Origin: Paracoccus alcaliphilus
GTDB lineage: Bacteria; Pseudomonadota; Alphaproteobacteria; Rhodobacterales; Rhodobacteraceae
Assembly: GCF_028553725.1 (NCBI RefSeq)
Contig: NZ_CP067124.1
Coordinates: forward strand, 1,002,001 to 1,066,000
Reading direction: 5' to 3'
Length of the DNA: 64,000 nt
Shown: positions 20,810 through 29,809 of the stretch, one piece after another
Position numbering within the stretch: position 1 is the stretch's first letter
How the letters are laid out: each line of letters begins with the position of its first letter
Made by a program: the position numbers and the translations under genes
Notes under the pieces: model-generated
What the model was told of the DNA's origin: nothing
The model's database searches: none
The model's input: the letters and a program-made list of their open reading frames with translations, nothing else

Positions 20810-22324
20810 TTGATCCAGGCCCTGCGGTTACGCATCGCCAGGCTGAAGAAGCAGGTGTTCGGCCGGTCCTCGGAAAAGATCGAGCGCGAGATCGAGCAGC
20901 TTGAGCTGGCGCTGGAGGATCTGCTGATCGCGACGGCCGAAAGCGAGACTTCGGTCCCGGCTGACGGTCAGGGCGATGATACGCTGGAAACGTCAGCGAC
21001 CGATGGCGTCTCTGACCGCCCCTCCCGCCGCCGCCCTCGGGTCTCGGACAGCACGCCGCGCGAGCGGCAGGAACTGGACCCCGGCAGGTGCTGCCCCGAT
21101 TGCGGTGGCGATCTGCGTCTGGTGGGCGAGGATGTCAGCGAGATGCTGGATCTGATCGCGGCACAGTTGAAGGTCGTGCAGATCGCCCGGCTCAAGAAAT
21201 CCTGCCGCCGCTGCGAACGCATGGTGCAAGTTCCGGCCCCCAGCCGCCCGATCCCCGGCAGCGTGGCAGGCGCGGGCCTGCTGGCGCATATCCTCGTCTC
21301 CAAGTTCGACGACCATCTTCCCTTGTATCGCCAGCACGAGATCTTCGCCCGGATGGGAGCGGATATCCCCGACAGCACACTGGTCGACTGGTGCGGTCGC
21401 GCCATGAAGGTGCTGGCCCCGTTGATCGAACGGATCGAGGCGGACGTGATGACCAGCGACCTGCTGCATGCCGACGATACACCGATCCGGGTGCTGGATC
21501 GTGTGGGCCGGGACAAGGGGCTGGGCAAGGGCGTGAAGAAGGGCCGGATCTGGGCCTATATCCGTGACCAGCGGCCTTGGTCGGGTGCCTCGCCCCCCGG
21601 TGCTGTCTATGCGTTTGCGCCGGATTGGAAGGAAGAACACGTCCATCGCCATCTGGCCAACACCCGCGGCATCCTGCAGGCCGATGGCTACAAGGGATAT
21701 GCAAAGCTCTATGCTCCACAGCCGGATGGGGCGCACCGCCTGCAAGAGGCAGCGTGTTGGGCCCACCTGCGGCGCGACTTCCATGACGAATGGGACAAGA
21801 CCAGATCCGCGATCGCCCGCGAAGCGCTCGACCGTATCGGCGCGCTCTACGACATCGAGCGGGAGATCACCGGTCATCCCGCCGCGATCCGTCTTGCCGC
21901 GCGCCAGAAGCACAGCGCCCCGAAGGTCGAGGCCTTCTTCGCCTGGTCAGAGAGCCAACTCTCGCGGATCCCCGGCAAGGGGGATCTGGCCAAAGCCTTC
22001 CGTTATGGGCTGAGCCGTCAGGACGCCTTCAGCCTGTTCTTGTCCGATGGGCGCGTGGGCATCGATAACAATCCGGCCGAGCGCGCCCTGCGCCCGATCG
22101 GCGTTGGCCGCCGTAACTGGCTCTTCGCGGGGGCCGATACCGGAGCCGAAACGTTGGCCCGGGCCATGACCATCGTTGAGACCGCCAAAATGAATGGCCT
22201 GGACCCGCAGGCCTATCTGGCCGACATTCTGGCCCGTATCCATGATCACAAGATCAACCGGCTCGACGATCTGCTGCCCTGGAACTGGTCGCCGCTGCCC
22301 TCCGCCCAGCACGAGGCCGCCTGA
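20810..22324 (+). CDS. IS66 transposase TnpC (slightly N-truncated)
   Basis: About 504 aa. Order: coiled/leucine-rich [34 protein letters not shown] N-terminus (written in part), zinc-finger [15 protein letters not shown], then the DDE domain with [26 protein letters not shown] and a C-terminal [22 protein letters not shown]. The only start is TTG/GTG-like; the normal N-terminus of TnpC is missing because a deletion joins tnpB codon 4 to this point (about 20807). Catalytic parts look intact. Confidence 0.85.
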   Translation: MIQALRLRIARLKKQVFGRSSEKIEREIEQLELALEDLLIATAESETSVPADGQGDDTLETSATDGVSDRPSRRRPRVSDSTPRERQELDPGRCCPDCGGDLRLVGEDVSEMLDLIAAQLKVVQIARLKKSCRRCERMVQVPAPSRPIPGSVAGAGLLAHILVSKFDDHLPLYRQHEIFARMGADIPDSTLVDWCGRAMKVLAPLIERIEADVMTSDLLHADDTPIRVLDRVGRDKGLGKGVKKGRIWAYIRDQRPWSGASPPGAVYAFAPDWKEEHVHRHLANTRGILQADGYKGYAKLYAPQPDGAHRLQEAACWAHLRRDFHDEWDKTRSAIAREALDRIGALYDIEREITGHPAAIRLAARQKHSAPKVEAFFAWSESQLSRIPGKGDLAKAFRYGLSRQDAFSLFLSDGRVGIDNNPAERALRPIGVGRRNWLFAGADTGAETLARAMTIVETAKMNGLDPQAYLADILARIHDHKINRLDDLLPWNWSPLPSAQHEAA

Positions 22325-22620
22325 TGGCAACCGTCACCCACGTCTGCACCCTCGACTACGTCGCAAAGATGCTGGGCGAGGACCCCGAGCTTCTCGAAGC
22401 CATCGTCTACAACGATGACAACCTGACCTACGGCGCGATCATCAGCGTCTATACCGGCCCCGATGACACCGTCACCGCCCTGACCGATGACGGTATCGAC
22501 GAACTGAAAGACATGCTCAGGGACGCGCGCATCACCACCGAAACCTGGCACGCGTTCCTCGACGACCTTGTCGATGACACAGAACTCGTCGCCCGCATCA
22601 AAGCCCAATCGCTGCGGTAA
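22324..22620 (+). CDS. Small acidic IS66-associated protein
   Basis: 98 aa, acidic (many Asp/Glu), starting [20 protein letters not shown]. Its ATG overlaps the tnpC stop by one base (TGATG), so it is translationally coupled to the transposase. Small acidic passenger frames directly after tnpC are seen in other IS66-family elements; the function is not known. The stop codon TAA lies inside the left inverted repeat of the neighbouring IS4 element (22615-22640), so the natural C-terminus may have been changed by that insertion. Confidence 0.6.
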   Translation: MATVTHVCTLDYVAKMLGEDPELLEAIVYNDDNLTYGAIISVYTGPDDTVTALTDDGIDELKDMLRDARITTETWHAFLDDLVDDTELVARIKAQSLR

Positions 22621-24176
22621 CAATCGGCTTGCAGTTACCCACAAGTGGTGCGGCGAATTGATTCACCCACCAGACTTGGCCTTGCCTGAGCACAAGCGAT
22701 CATGATTCGTCATGTGGCACCGAATAATTGAGGTGCAGACATGGGACAGAGTTGGGTGGAAACGGAAACGGCCGGATGCGATCTGGGAGATGTCAGGCTG
22801 AACAGGCGGCTTGAGGCAATGCTCGAGGCCCTCGGGGAACGGCCGGGAAAATCGCTGCCGACGGCATTCCAGGACTGGTCGAATACCAAGGCCGCCTACC
22901 GCTTCTTTGCTAACGGCAATGTCAGCGAGGACAAGATCCTCGAGGGCCATTTCGCTGCCTCTGCCCTGCGCATCCGGGCAACCGATGGTCCCATCCTGAT
23001 CCTGCAGGACACCACGGAATTCTCCTTCAAGCGTTCGGCTCCGGAGAAGGTGGGGTTCACGACGGTGTCGACTGGACGCAAACTGAAGGAAGGTCGCTAT
23101 CAGAAACATGCGGTCTGCGGGCTTTTGATGCATGCCAGCATGGCCATCACGCCGGATGGGCTGCCGCTCGGCCTGACGGCGGCCAAGTTCTGGTCGCGCA
23201 GCAAGTTCAAGGGAACCGCCGCTCTTAAACGGAAGATCAATCCGACCCGGGTGCCGATCGAACAGAAGGAAAGCATGCGCTGGCTCGACAATCTGCGCCT
23301 GTCCACCGAACTGACAGGGGTGCCAGAGCGCTGCGTGCATATCGGTGATCGGGAAAGCGACATATACGAACTCTACTGCCTGTCCGAAGAACTCGGGACC
23401 GGGTTCCTCGTCCGCAGCTGCGTCGACCGTCTGGCGGAGGATGGCGGCACGACCATTGCCAAGGTGATGGCAGAGGTGCAGTCCAGCGGCACCCACGAGG
23501 TCCGGTTCCGCGATGCGCAGGGCAAGGATCATTGCGCCGTGCTCTCGGTCCGGCACGCTACAATGACGGTCCGCCCGCCGATCGGAAAGCAGCGGAAATA
23601 CCGGCATCAGAATCTTCAGATCATCCATGCCGAGGAGCTTGACCCGCCGGAAGGCCGGGTGCCCGTCTTCTGGAAGCTGATCACGAACTTGCCGGTGGCG
23701 ACCCACGCGGACGCAATCCACAAGCTCCAATGGTATGCGCTGCGCTGGAAGATCGAGACATTCTTCCGGACCCTGAAGACCGGGTGCCGGATCGAAGAGC
23801 TGCGCCTGGCCACGGCTGATCGACTGGCAAACTGTATCGCGTTGTGCTGCGTCGTGTCCTGGCGCGTGTCATGGATGACGATGCTCGGCCGAGAGGTGCC
23901 GAAAGCATCGCCTGCTGCCGTCTTCACCGACGCCGAACGCCAACTGCTCGAGCGCACAGCGCCCGAGAGCAAGCAAAAGCTTCCGCGTGACCTCGATTTC
24001 TATGTCAGACTCGTCGCGCGGCTCGGCGGCTATCTCGATCGGACCTCCGATGCGCCACCAGGAACCACCGTCATATGGCGCGGCCTCTCCCGCCTCGCCG
24101 ATCTTGTCGAAGGCGCTCGCATCGCCGAAACACCATCATCCGAGACATATGGGTAACTGCAAGCCGATTGTTACCG
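22615..24176 (+). mobile_element. IS4-family (IS50-type) insertion sequence
   Basis: Perfect 26-bp inverted repeats at 22615-22640 and 24151-24176 (outer part CGGTAACAATCGG) enclose one transposase gene. No convincing target duplication is visible next to the repeats; the left end joins an IS66 accessory gene, and the right end joins an IS110 fragment. Confidence 0.9.
22741..24156 (+). CDS. IS4-family transposase (Tn5/IS50 group)
   Basis: 471 aa. N-terminal DNA-binding domain (WVETETAGCDLGDVRLNRRL), catalytic Asp in LQDTTEFSF and IGDRESDIYEL, and the IS4 YREK signature seen exactly as Y-2-R-3-E-6-K in YALRWKIETFFRTLK. The C-terminal dimerisation domain is present (LGGYLDRTSDAPPG..). Start ATG at 22741 sits about 100 bp inside the left repeat. 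The gene looks intact. Confidence 0.93.
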   Translation: MGQSWVETETAGCDLGDVRLNRRLEAMLEALGERPGKSLPTAFQDWSNTKAAYRFFANGNVSEDKILEGHFAASALRIRATDGPILILQDTTEFSFKRSAPEKVGFTTVSTGRKLKEGRYQKHAVCGLLMHASMAITPDGLPLGLTAAKFWSRSKFKGTAALKRKINPTRVPIEQKESMRWLDNLRLSTELTGVPERCVHIGDRESDIYELYCLSEELGTGFLVRSCVDRLAEDGGTTIAKVMAEVQSSGTHEVRFRDAQGKDHCAVLSVRHATMTVRPPIGKQRKYRHQNLQIIHAEELDPPEGRVPVFWKLITNLPVATHADAIHKLQWYALRWKIETFFRTLKTGCRIEELRLATADRLANCIALCCVVSWRVSWMTMLGREVPKASPAAVFTDAERQLLERTAPESKQKLPRDLDFYVRLVARLGGYLDRTSDAPPGTTVIWRGLSRLADLVEGARIAETPSSETYG

Positions 24177-24531
24177 CGGCGACAGTGCCTTGATGCGGGT
24201 GTCGATTGTCGTTCGCAGCACTTTTCATGGAAGCAGCGCGTTGACCGTTGTCTGGGGGTTCTGACGATAAAACAGCTACTGGCCACTTTTCCAGATCCGC
24301 GTCGGCCTCAAGCAATCCGGTGCCCGCGCAGCTGCCCGTGAATGCCGCGCGCCCTGTTGCGACCGGCACTCGGTAGGCCGACGACAGGCACTGGAAACCC
24401 TCCAGTGTGTTGACGATCATCCTGCGACGACGGCGCGTCTTGCCCAAGATGGCTATCAGCACCTCGTGATGGTGCTTGGAAATGTCGATGGCGACCAGCA
24501 CGGTCACGGCAGTAAGGTGATTGGTGGTCAT
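24177..24531 (-). pseudogene. IS110-family transposase fragment (5' part)
   Basis: On the minus strand from 24531 the frame reads MTTNHLTAVTVLVAIDISKH..EVLIAILGKTRRRR, which is the RuvC-like N-terminus of IS110 transposases (catalytic D in VAIDISK). After about 45 codons it degenerates (frame changes near GFQCLSSAYR) and the rest is cut by the IS4 right end at 24176. No tyrosine/serine-containing C-terminal domain remains. Non-functional. Confidence 0.7.
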
Positions 24532-24754
24532 GGCCGGTCTCCTCAGCGGTGTGGTCCTGCAAAACCGCTGTTGAGACCTGAGATCCGGTTATGGCCAACC
24601 GCTGCGCTATCTGAGGGCCGCGCGTGTGGCCACAACCTCTCTGCAGCGCTTAATGTCTTCTGTCGCAACAAACAATGGTCCCGGTTTTCTTTCTGCATTC
24701 TCCTTCCTCCGCGATCAGGGTAGAAAGGCAGAAAGTCACCCCGAACGGATCCAG

Positions 24755-26182
24755 ATGCCCAACGGTTTCGCCTATCTCGCGCTGTTCGCCTGGCCTTTGG
24801 TGGCCTGGGCGTTGTTTCGGGCGCTACCACTCCATAAGGCGTTGATCTGGACAATGCTGGGTGGTTATCTGATTCTGCCTTCGGGAACCGGTATCAAGCT
24901 GCCGATGATTCCAAGTCTTGATAAGCATTCCATTTCAGCCGTCAGCGCCTTGATTTTCTGCCGCATCTATGCGCCGCACCCAGTTGGAACATCAGGCAAC
25001 ACCCAGGTCTGGACTGTAGGGCGGACAGCAGTTACGGCGCTTGTGGTGCTTCTGGTGAGTTCACCCTTCCTGACGGTGCTGACCAACCCTGAGCCACTCT
25101 TTTACGGGCCTCGCTTCATTCCCGGTTTGCGCCCTTATGATATACTGTCAATGATCTCATGGGCGGTAATGTCTATCCTTTCCTTTTTTCTCGCCCGGCG
25201 CCACTTGAATACACCCGAGGCTCACCGCGAATTCCTTCGTGTTTTCGTGTTTGGCGGACTGGTCTGCTCGCTCCCCGCTCTGGTCGAGGTGCGGTTAAGT
25301 CCACAATTACATACGTGGATCTATGGATTTTTCCCGCACGACTTTGCTCAGCATATCCGCGCGGGAGGATTTCGGCCCATTCTCTTCTTGAGCCATGGCC
25401 TGATGGTCGGGATCTTCTTTTGCCTCTCTACCCTTGCCGCGCTGGTGCTGTGGCGCGAGGCCCGACGTGAGAACAAGCCTGCCTTCCGCTGGCTCTGTGC
25501 GTCGCTGTGGTTGATGGCCATACTCGTGATGGTTAAAAGTGTTGGTGCACTTGCGATTGCATTGATGCTGGGGCTTGTCGTCGGCTTGATGGGGAGACGG
25601 CTGCAAGTTCTGCTCGCGGTCATTGTGGCAGGGGTTGTCCTGTTTTATCCGATGATGCGAGGGGCCGGCTATGTCCCGGTCGATGAGATCTACGATCTTG
25701 CCCTGTCCTATAGTGAAGATCGGGCACAATCGTTCAAATTCCGCCTCGACAACGAAGACGTTCTGCTCGCCCGCGCCAACGAGAAGCCTTTTTGGGGCTG
25801 GGGCGGATGGGGTCGTAATCAGATCTTTGACCCCGTGACGGGCAGGATGACCAGTGTGACCGATGGTATCTGGATCATCCTGATCGGGGTGTATGGCTGG
25901 GCCGGCTATATTGCCTATTTCGGCCTGCTGACGCTACCGATTCTGCTATTTTCACTGCATCAGCGCCGCTTTGGACCATCCCTGATCACACCGGGGCTGA
26001 TAATCCTGCTCAGCGCTGTGTTGATTGACTTTCTCCCTAATGCCGGCTTGGTTCCCTATGTCTGGATGATGGCCGGAGCATTGGCCGGATTTGTGATGCA
26101 GCCTGTCAGGGAGGCAGGAAAAGCTGTCTCTCCCCAACATCGCATGACATCTGCGCCACGATGGCGACCACTCCTTGGCTGA
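24755..26182 (+). CDS. O-antigen ligase/polymerase-like polytopic membrane protein
   Basis: About 475 aa with roughly ten membrane segments (e.g. LALFAWPLVAWALFRALP, VVLLVSSPFLTVL, LMVGIFFCLSTLAALVLW, GALAIALMLGLVVGLMG, VLLAVIVAGVVLFYPMM). A large hydrophilic loop late in the protein (SEDRAQSFKFRLDNEDVLLARANEKPFWGWGGWG) has the R..N..E..L..A...P..G-WG pattern seen in WaaL/Wzy-type glycan ligases. I chose ATG 24755 (MPNGFAYLAL) because the first helix starts at once; an in-frame GTG at 24626 would add 43 polar residues. Less GC-rich than the flanking core genes and surrounded by IS elements, so probably acquired. Substrate unknown. Confidence 0.7.
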   Translation: MPNGFAYLALFAWPLVAWALFRALPLHKALIWTMLGGYLILPSGTGIKLPMIPSLDKHSISAVSALIFCRIYAPHPVGTSGNTQVWTVGRTAVTALVVLLVSSPFLTVLTNPEPLFYGPRFIPGLRPYDILSMISWAVMSILSFFLARRHLNTPEAHREFLRVFVFGGLVCSLPALVEVRLSPQLHTWIYGFFPHDFAQHIRAGGFRPILFLSHGLMVGIFFCLSTLAALVLWREARRENKPAFRWLCASLWLMAILVMVKSVGALAIALMLGLVVGLMGRRLQVLLAVIVAGVVLFYPMMRGAGYVPVDEIYDLALSYSEDRAQSFKFRLDNEDVLLARANEKPFWGWGGWGRNQIFDPVTGRMTSVTDGIWIILIGVYGWAGYIAYFGLLTLPILLFSLHQRRFGPSLITPGLIILLSAVLIDFLPNAGLVPYVWMMAGALAGFVMQPVREAGKAVSPQHRMTSAPRWRPLLG

Positions 26183-26392
26183 TCTCCCGGCATCTGGCGA
26201 ACCGGATATGCCTCATATCCGACCGCTCCGGAAGCAGCGCGCCCTTGTATCGGCGCAGACAGCATCCATATATGCAGGGCAAACGTTCTTCTTTCGACCC
26301 TCTGTCTCCATCCGGCTTCAGACGTTCCAATGACGACGCTGAGCCGGGCTGCCGCATGTTGTGGGCAGCAAATATTTTGAGGAGACTACACG

Positions 26393-26599
26393 ATGGCCAA
26401 TGGCACCGTGAAATGGTTCAACGCAGACAAAGGTTTCGGCTTTATCGCCCCCGCGAATGGCGGACGTGACGTTTTTGTGCATGTATCCTCGGTCGAGCGG
26501 TCCGGCGTGGGCCAATTGAGCGACGGACAGGCGGTCACCTACGATATCGAATCCGGTCGGGATGGTCGGGAATCCGCCATCAATCTCGCTCTGGCATAA
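26393..26599 (+). CDS. Cold-shock-domain protein
   Basis: 68 aa OB-fold RNA/ssDNA-binding protein of the CspA family. RNP1 is KGFGFI (13-18) and RNP2 is VFVHV (27-31); N-terminus MANGTVKWFN is canonical. Strong ribosome site GAGGAG 9 nt before ATG. A 210-bp leader separates it from the upstream membrane protein gene, as is usual for csp genes regulated through their 5' UTR. It is followed by a hairpin and a 74-aa gene. Confidence 0.93.
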   Translation: MANGTVKWFNADKGFGFIAPANGGRDVFVHVSSVERSGVGQLSDGQAVTYDIESGRDGRESAINLALA

Positions 26600-26619
26600 G
26601 CTTGCTTCCCGCGCATTTT

Positions 26620-26651
26620 TCCGGCCTGTGATGGGCCGGATTTCGTTTCTA
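26620..26651 (+). terminator. Probable terminator/attenuator after the cold-shock gene
   Basis: TCCGGCC pairs with GGCCGGA (7 bp, 26620-26626 with 26634-26640), followed by the T-rich ATTTCGTTTCT. The T-run is interrupted, so read-through into the 74-aa gene is possible. Confidence 0.5.
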
Positions 26652-26662
26652 AGGAGCTGAAA

Positions 26663-26887
26663 ATGACCGCCAGGAAGTCCCCGAATGCACGTTACAGCAC
26701 CCTGGGCATCGCTCCGAAAACACCCCACGAACGAACCGCCGAGGCCGCAAAGCAAGTCATTTCGGATGACCTGAAGCAGCGCGACGAAAATATCGCCCGT
26801 TTGCGGGCCCTGCGTATCGCCAAAGAGGCACAGGATGCGGCGACCGATGCCGCGACTGCGCCCGCCAGGAAAAAGCGACCGACCTGA
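26663..26887 (+). CDS. Small basic/charged hypothetical protein downstream of csp
   Basis: 74 aa, starting MTARKSPNARYSTLGI, rich in Ala, Lys, Arg, with a predicted central helix (about residues 25-60) and a basic tail KKRPT. It has a good AAGGAG site 7 nt before ATG and lies 63 bp after the cold-shock gene on the same strand, with its own downstream hairpin. No catalytic motif. I do not recognise the family; a nucleic-acid-binding role would be a guess from charge and context only. Confidence 0.6.
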   Translation: MTARKSPNARYSTLGIAPKTPHERTAEAAKQVISDDLKQRDENIARLRALRIAKEAQDAATDAATAPARKKRPT

Positions 26888-26902
26888 AGGCCTGATCCTT
26901 TG

Positions 26903-26929
26903 GGGCCAGACAATGATACTGGCCCTCGA
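26903..26929 (+). terminator. Stem-loop terminator after the 74-aa gene
   Basis: GGGCCAG (26903-26909) pairs with CTGGCCC (26919-26925) around a 9-nt loop, 16 bp after the stop codon, followed by TCGATTT. Consistent with a short intrinsic terminator with a poor T-run. Confidence 0.45.
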
Positions 26930-26952
26930 TTTGCGGCGGCGCAAGCAACACC

Positions 26953-28010
26953 TAAAGCATTTCTACTGAACCCTGAATCGTTTGGGGTTCCGTCGCAGCG
27001 CGGATCGTGATTCCCTTCTGTCTGGGAGGATAGATCATGTCAGCACCATTGCCGTCGGCGCTCCGGACGCGGTTTCAGCGATATATCGAGGAAGGTTTAA
27101 GCGGTCGGGCGGCGGCGCTGCGGCTGAAACTCTCGCCGGCGACCGGAGCAAGTTGGGGCCGGGCGATCAGGACCAGGGGGCATGCCGAACCATTGCCCCA
27201 GGGACGTCCCAAAGGGCATGGAAAGCTTGCCCCGCACCGGGCCTTTTTCGAGGAACTGCTCGCACAGGATCCCGACATCACGCTGTTCGAACTCAGGGAC
27301 GCGCTGGTCGCAGCGGAAGGCGTTCGTGTCCATCACTCGTCCATTGCCAGTCTGCTGTCGCGGCTTGGGTTCACCTATAAAAAAAGTCGCTGGTGGCCGC
27401 CGAACGCCGTGGTGCCAGGGTAAGACAGCGGCGAACCGACTGGTTCGAGCATCGCTTGCCAGCCATCGCGGATCGGCCGGAACGCGTGGTTTTCATAGAC
27501 GAGACCTCGGTGAAGACCAATCTCACCCGTCTGCGGGGTCGTGCCCTGCGCGGCACACGCCTGACCATGGATGCGCCCTTCGGCAGCTGGGGAACACAGA
27601 CCCTGATCGCCGGGCTCACACCGGATGCCCTGATTGCGCCCTGGTGCATCCGGGGCGCAATGGACGGCCCCGCCTTCGCAGCCTGGGTTCGCGAGGTCCT
27701 GATCCCGGAGATCGAGCCGGGAACCGTGGTGATCCTCGACAACCTTGCCACCCACCACAACAAGCAGGCTGCTGAGGCTCTGCGTGCCCATCGCTGCTGG
27801 TTTCTCTATCTGCCGCCATATTCGCCGGACCTGAACCCCATCGAAATGGCATTCGCAAAACTCAAGGCGCACCTGCGCAGGATCGGGGCAAGAACATTTA
27901 CCGACGTCTTCAAGGCCATCGGCGAAGTCTGTGATCTCTTCGATCCCGGCGAATGTTGGAACTACTTCAAGGCCGCAGGATATGTCGCAGGTTAAAACAG
28001 AAATGCTTTA
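26953..28010 (+). mobile_element. IS630-family insertion sequence
   Basis: Ends read TAAAGCATTTCT at 26953 and its complement AGAAATGCTTTA at 27999-28010, each beginning or ending in TA, the family target dinucleotide. It carries two overlapping transposase frames joined by a -1 frameshift. It inserted at the 3' edge of an IS481 gene: the TA forms part of that gene's stop codon. Confidence 0.88.
27037..27995 (+). CDS. IS630-family transposase made by -1 frameshift of two overlapping frames
   Basis: Frame 1 (27037-27423, 128 aa) carries the helix-turn-helix region (LSGRAAALRLKLSPATGASW) and the linker; frame 2 (27393-27995) carries the DDE domain: VFIDETSVKTN, VVILDNLATHHN and PPYSPDLNPIEMAFAKLKAHLR. 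A run of seven A (27379-27385) in CTATAAAAAAAGTCG lets the ribosome slip back one base, giving GFTYKKKSLVAAERRG.. continuous with frame 2. Intact catalytic residues suggest an active or recently active element. Confidence 0.85.
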
Positions 28011-28475
28011 GCTGTTCAGTCCCGGCATCCGGTGTATCGGATTTAAGATGAATCGATTTGGCTCTGAAGTCCAGATTTTGCAGATGTATTCGTAGGGCGT
28101 AAGACCGTTGAGGGTCTTGAGCCTGCGTGCGAAGTTGTATGCGCCCATGAAGTCGACGAGGTGCGTGCGCAGCTGATCATGGCTGTCATAATGGTATTTC
28201 TTTACCGTCGCCTCCTTGATCGTGCGGTTCATTCGTTCGACCTGGCCGTTGGTCCAAGGGTGGTTTGGCTTGGTCAGCCGGTGCTCGATTTCATTGGCCT
28301 CGCATATCATGTCGAAGCGCATCTGCCGCGAATATGCCGTGTTTCGGTTGCGAGGCTGCTCAGCAGACTGGATGCCGTTATCGGTCAGGATCGTTTGGAT
28401 GCGATATGGGACGGCCTTGAGCAGGTGTTCGAGGAATTCCCACGCGGTCTTGCGATCCGCTTTGCCCACGAGCTG
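28008..28475 (-). pseudogene. IS481-family transposase, C-terminal part (separated from the rest by IS5 copy 2)
   Basis: The frame runs from the IS5 junction at 28475 to 28008: VGKADRKTAWEFLEHLLKAV.., then the second catalytic Asp in TILTDNG and the Glu in NGQVERMNRTIKEA, ending IHRMPGLNS, the usual IS481 C-terminus. The first catalytic part (HIDIAEVQTVEGKLYLFVGI) lies on the other side of the IS5 element at 29520-29809. The stop codon is completed by the TA end of IS630. Confidence 0.88.
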
Positions 28476-29519
28476 GGCGTTGTTGCAGAACTGATCATCA
28501 TCCGGGATTCACGGCGTGAATCTGGTGGGTTAAGAGCCTGCCATGAGCAAGCCCGAACCTGCCCGCTACGGTACGACCAACTGGCAATCCTATAACGACG
28601 CGCTGAAGCGGCGCGGATCTCTGCTCGTCTGGCTGGACCGGGACATGGACTGGCCTGCGCCGAAGGCAGGCAAGCCCGGACGTCCGCCGGTCTTCTCCGA
28701 TGCCGCCATCCAGTTCTGCCTGATGATGAAGGTGCCCTTCGGCCTGCCGCTTCGGCAAACGACCGGACTGGTCGCCAGCATCCTCGAGATGGCTGGTCTG
28801 GACTGGCCGGTCCCGCGCTCAGCCGCCGCCAGAAGGCAATCGCGGTCCAGCTTTCGTCGCGCCGGGCTCCGGGCCCTCTGAACCTGCTGGTGGATAGCAC
28901 CGGGATCAAGTTCCTGGGCGACGGAGAGTGGCTGGCGAGGAAGCATGGCACCCACCGCCGGCGCCAGTACCGCAAGGTCCATCTGGCGATGGACACGGCG
29001 ACCGGCAACGTCCGGGCGGTGGAATTCACCTCCAGCCGTGAGGGCGACAGCCCCGTTCTCCCTGATCTTCTGGACCAGATCCCGGAAGACGAGGAAATCG
29101 GCACCGTTACCGGTGATGGCGCCGAAGGCACCCGCCGTTGCCATTCGGCGATCCTCGCGCGCGGTGGCACAGGGATCATTCCCATCCGCAGAAATGGCCG
29201 CCTCTGGAAAGAAGATTGCCCCGCTGCCCTGGCCCGCAACGACATCCTGAGGGCAACCCGGCGTCTCGGCCGGACGATTTGGAAAAGATGGTCCGGCGAC
29301 CATGTCCGCAGCCGGGTCGAGGCCCGGATGAGGAACCTGAAATCCTTCGGCGAGCGGATCGCCTCGAGGGACCCCGACCGTCAGACAGCCAAGATCCACA
29401 TCCGCGTGGCCCTGATGAACCGCTTCAATGCCCTCGGCACCGCCCAGATCGAACGCGTGGCATGAACTCAGCCGGGAAAAGCGGCATTATGTCCTGAAAA
29501 CGACTTCTGCAACAATGCC
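28476..29519 (+). mobile_element. IS5-family (IS903-type) insertion sequence, copy 2, with 9-bp target duplication
   Basis: Inverted repeats GGCGTTGTTGCAGAA at 28476 and TTCTGCAACAATGCC ending at 29519; length about 1044 bp. A perfect 9-bp direct repeat CACGAGCTG flanks it (28467-28475 and 29520-29528), inside the IS481 transposase gene. One inverted repeat has a single mismatch to the other. The transposase gene has a frameshifting deletion. Confidence 0.93.
28543..29465 (+). pseudogene. IS5-family transposase, frameshifted
   Basis: Two frames, 28543-28881 (112 aa) and 28890-29465 (191 aa), align end to end with the intact 310-aa copy at 19567-20499. The first frame goes off after GLDWPVP where the intact copy reads GLDWRVPDFSTLSRRQK; about 11 nt appear to be missing near 28812. 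The second frame keeps DSTGIKFLGDGEW, TGDGAEGTRRCH and the C-terminal Glu region. Broken in cis, but its ends could still be moved by the intact copy. Confidence 0.88.
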
Positions 29520-29809
29520 CACGAGCTGTGTGACTGCAAACTTGCTGCTCCGGTCAATGCCTACAAAGAGATAGAGCTTGCCTTCGACCGTCTGCACCTC
29601 AGCGATATCGATATGAAAGAAGCCGATGGGATAACGCTTGAACTTCTGGCGCTTCGGCTTGTCTCCCTCGATTTCCGGCAGACGAGAGATGCTGTGCCGC
29701 TGAAGGCAACGATGGAGCGCTGACCGTGTCAGATGCGGTATCGATGGCTGAAGGGCGTAGAGGCAATCATCCAGTGGGAGTAACGTATGCCGTCGGAATG
29801 CGACGATCA
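29520..29809 (-). pseudogene. IS481-family transposase, middle part, fused in frame behind IS66 tnpC
   Basis: Residues MIVAFRRHTLLPLDDCLYAL.. then RSALHRCLQRHSISRLPE and FHIDIAEVQTVEGKLYLFVGIDRSS (first catalytic Asp). The N-terminal HTH domain of IS481 (about 70 residues) is absent: upstream at about 29810 the frame joins the very end of IS66 tnpC (RIDDLMSWCYDQAS). Downstream it is interrupted by IS5 copy 2. Confidence 0.82.

Larger units (their letters stand above)
20567..22616 (+). mobile_element. IS66-family element 1, truncated and internally deleted
   Basis: Order on the plus strand: the 3' half of tnpA, only the first four codons of tnpB, tnpC, then a 98-aa accessory gene. The left end was removed at the IS5 junction and the right end is abutted by an IS4 element. 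Without tnpB and both termini it is presumably immobile. Confidence 0.8.

Noticed and set aside
22615..24176. Target-site duplication for the IS4 element
   Set aside because: The inverted repeats are perfect, but the flanking 9-12 bp do not match, so I report no duplication.
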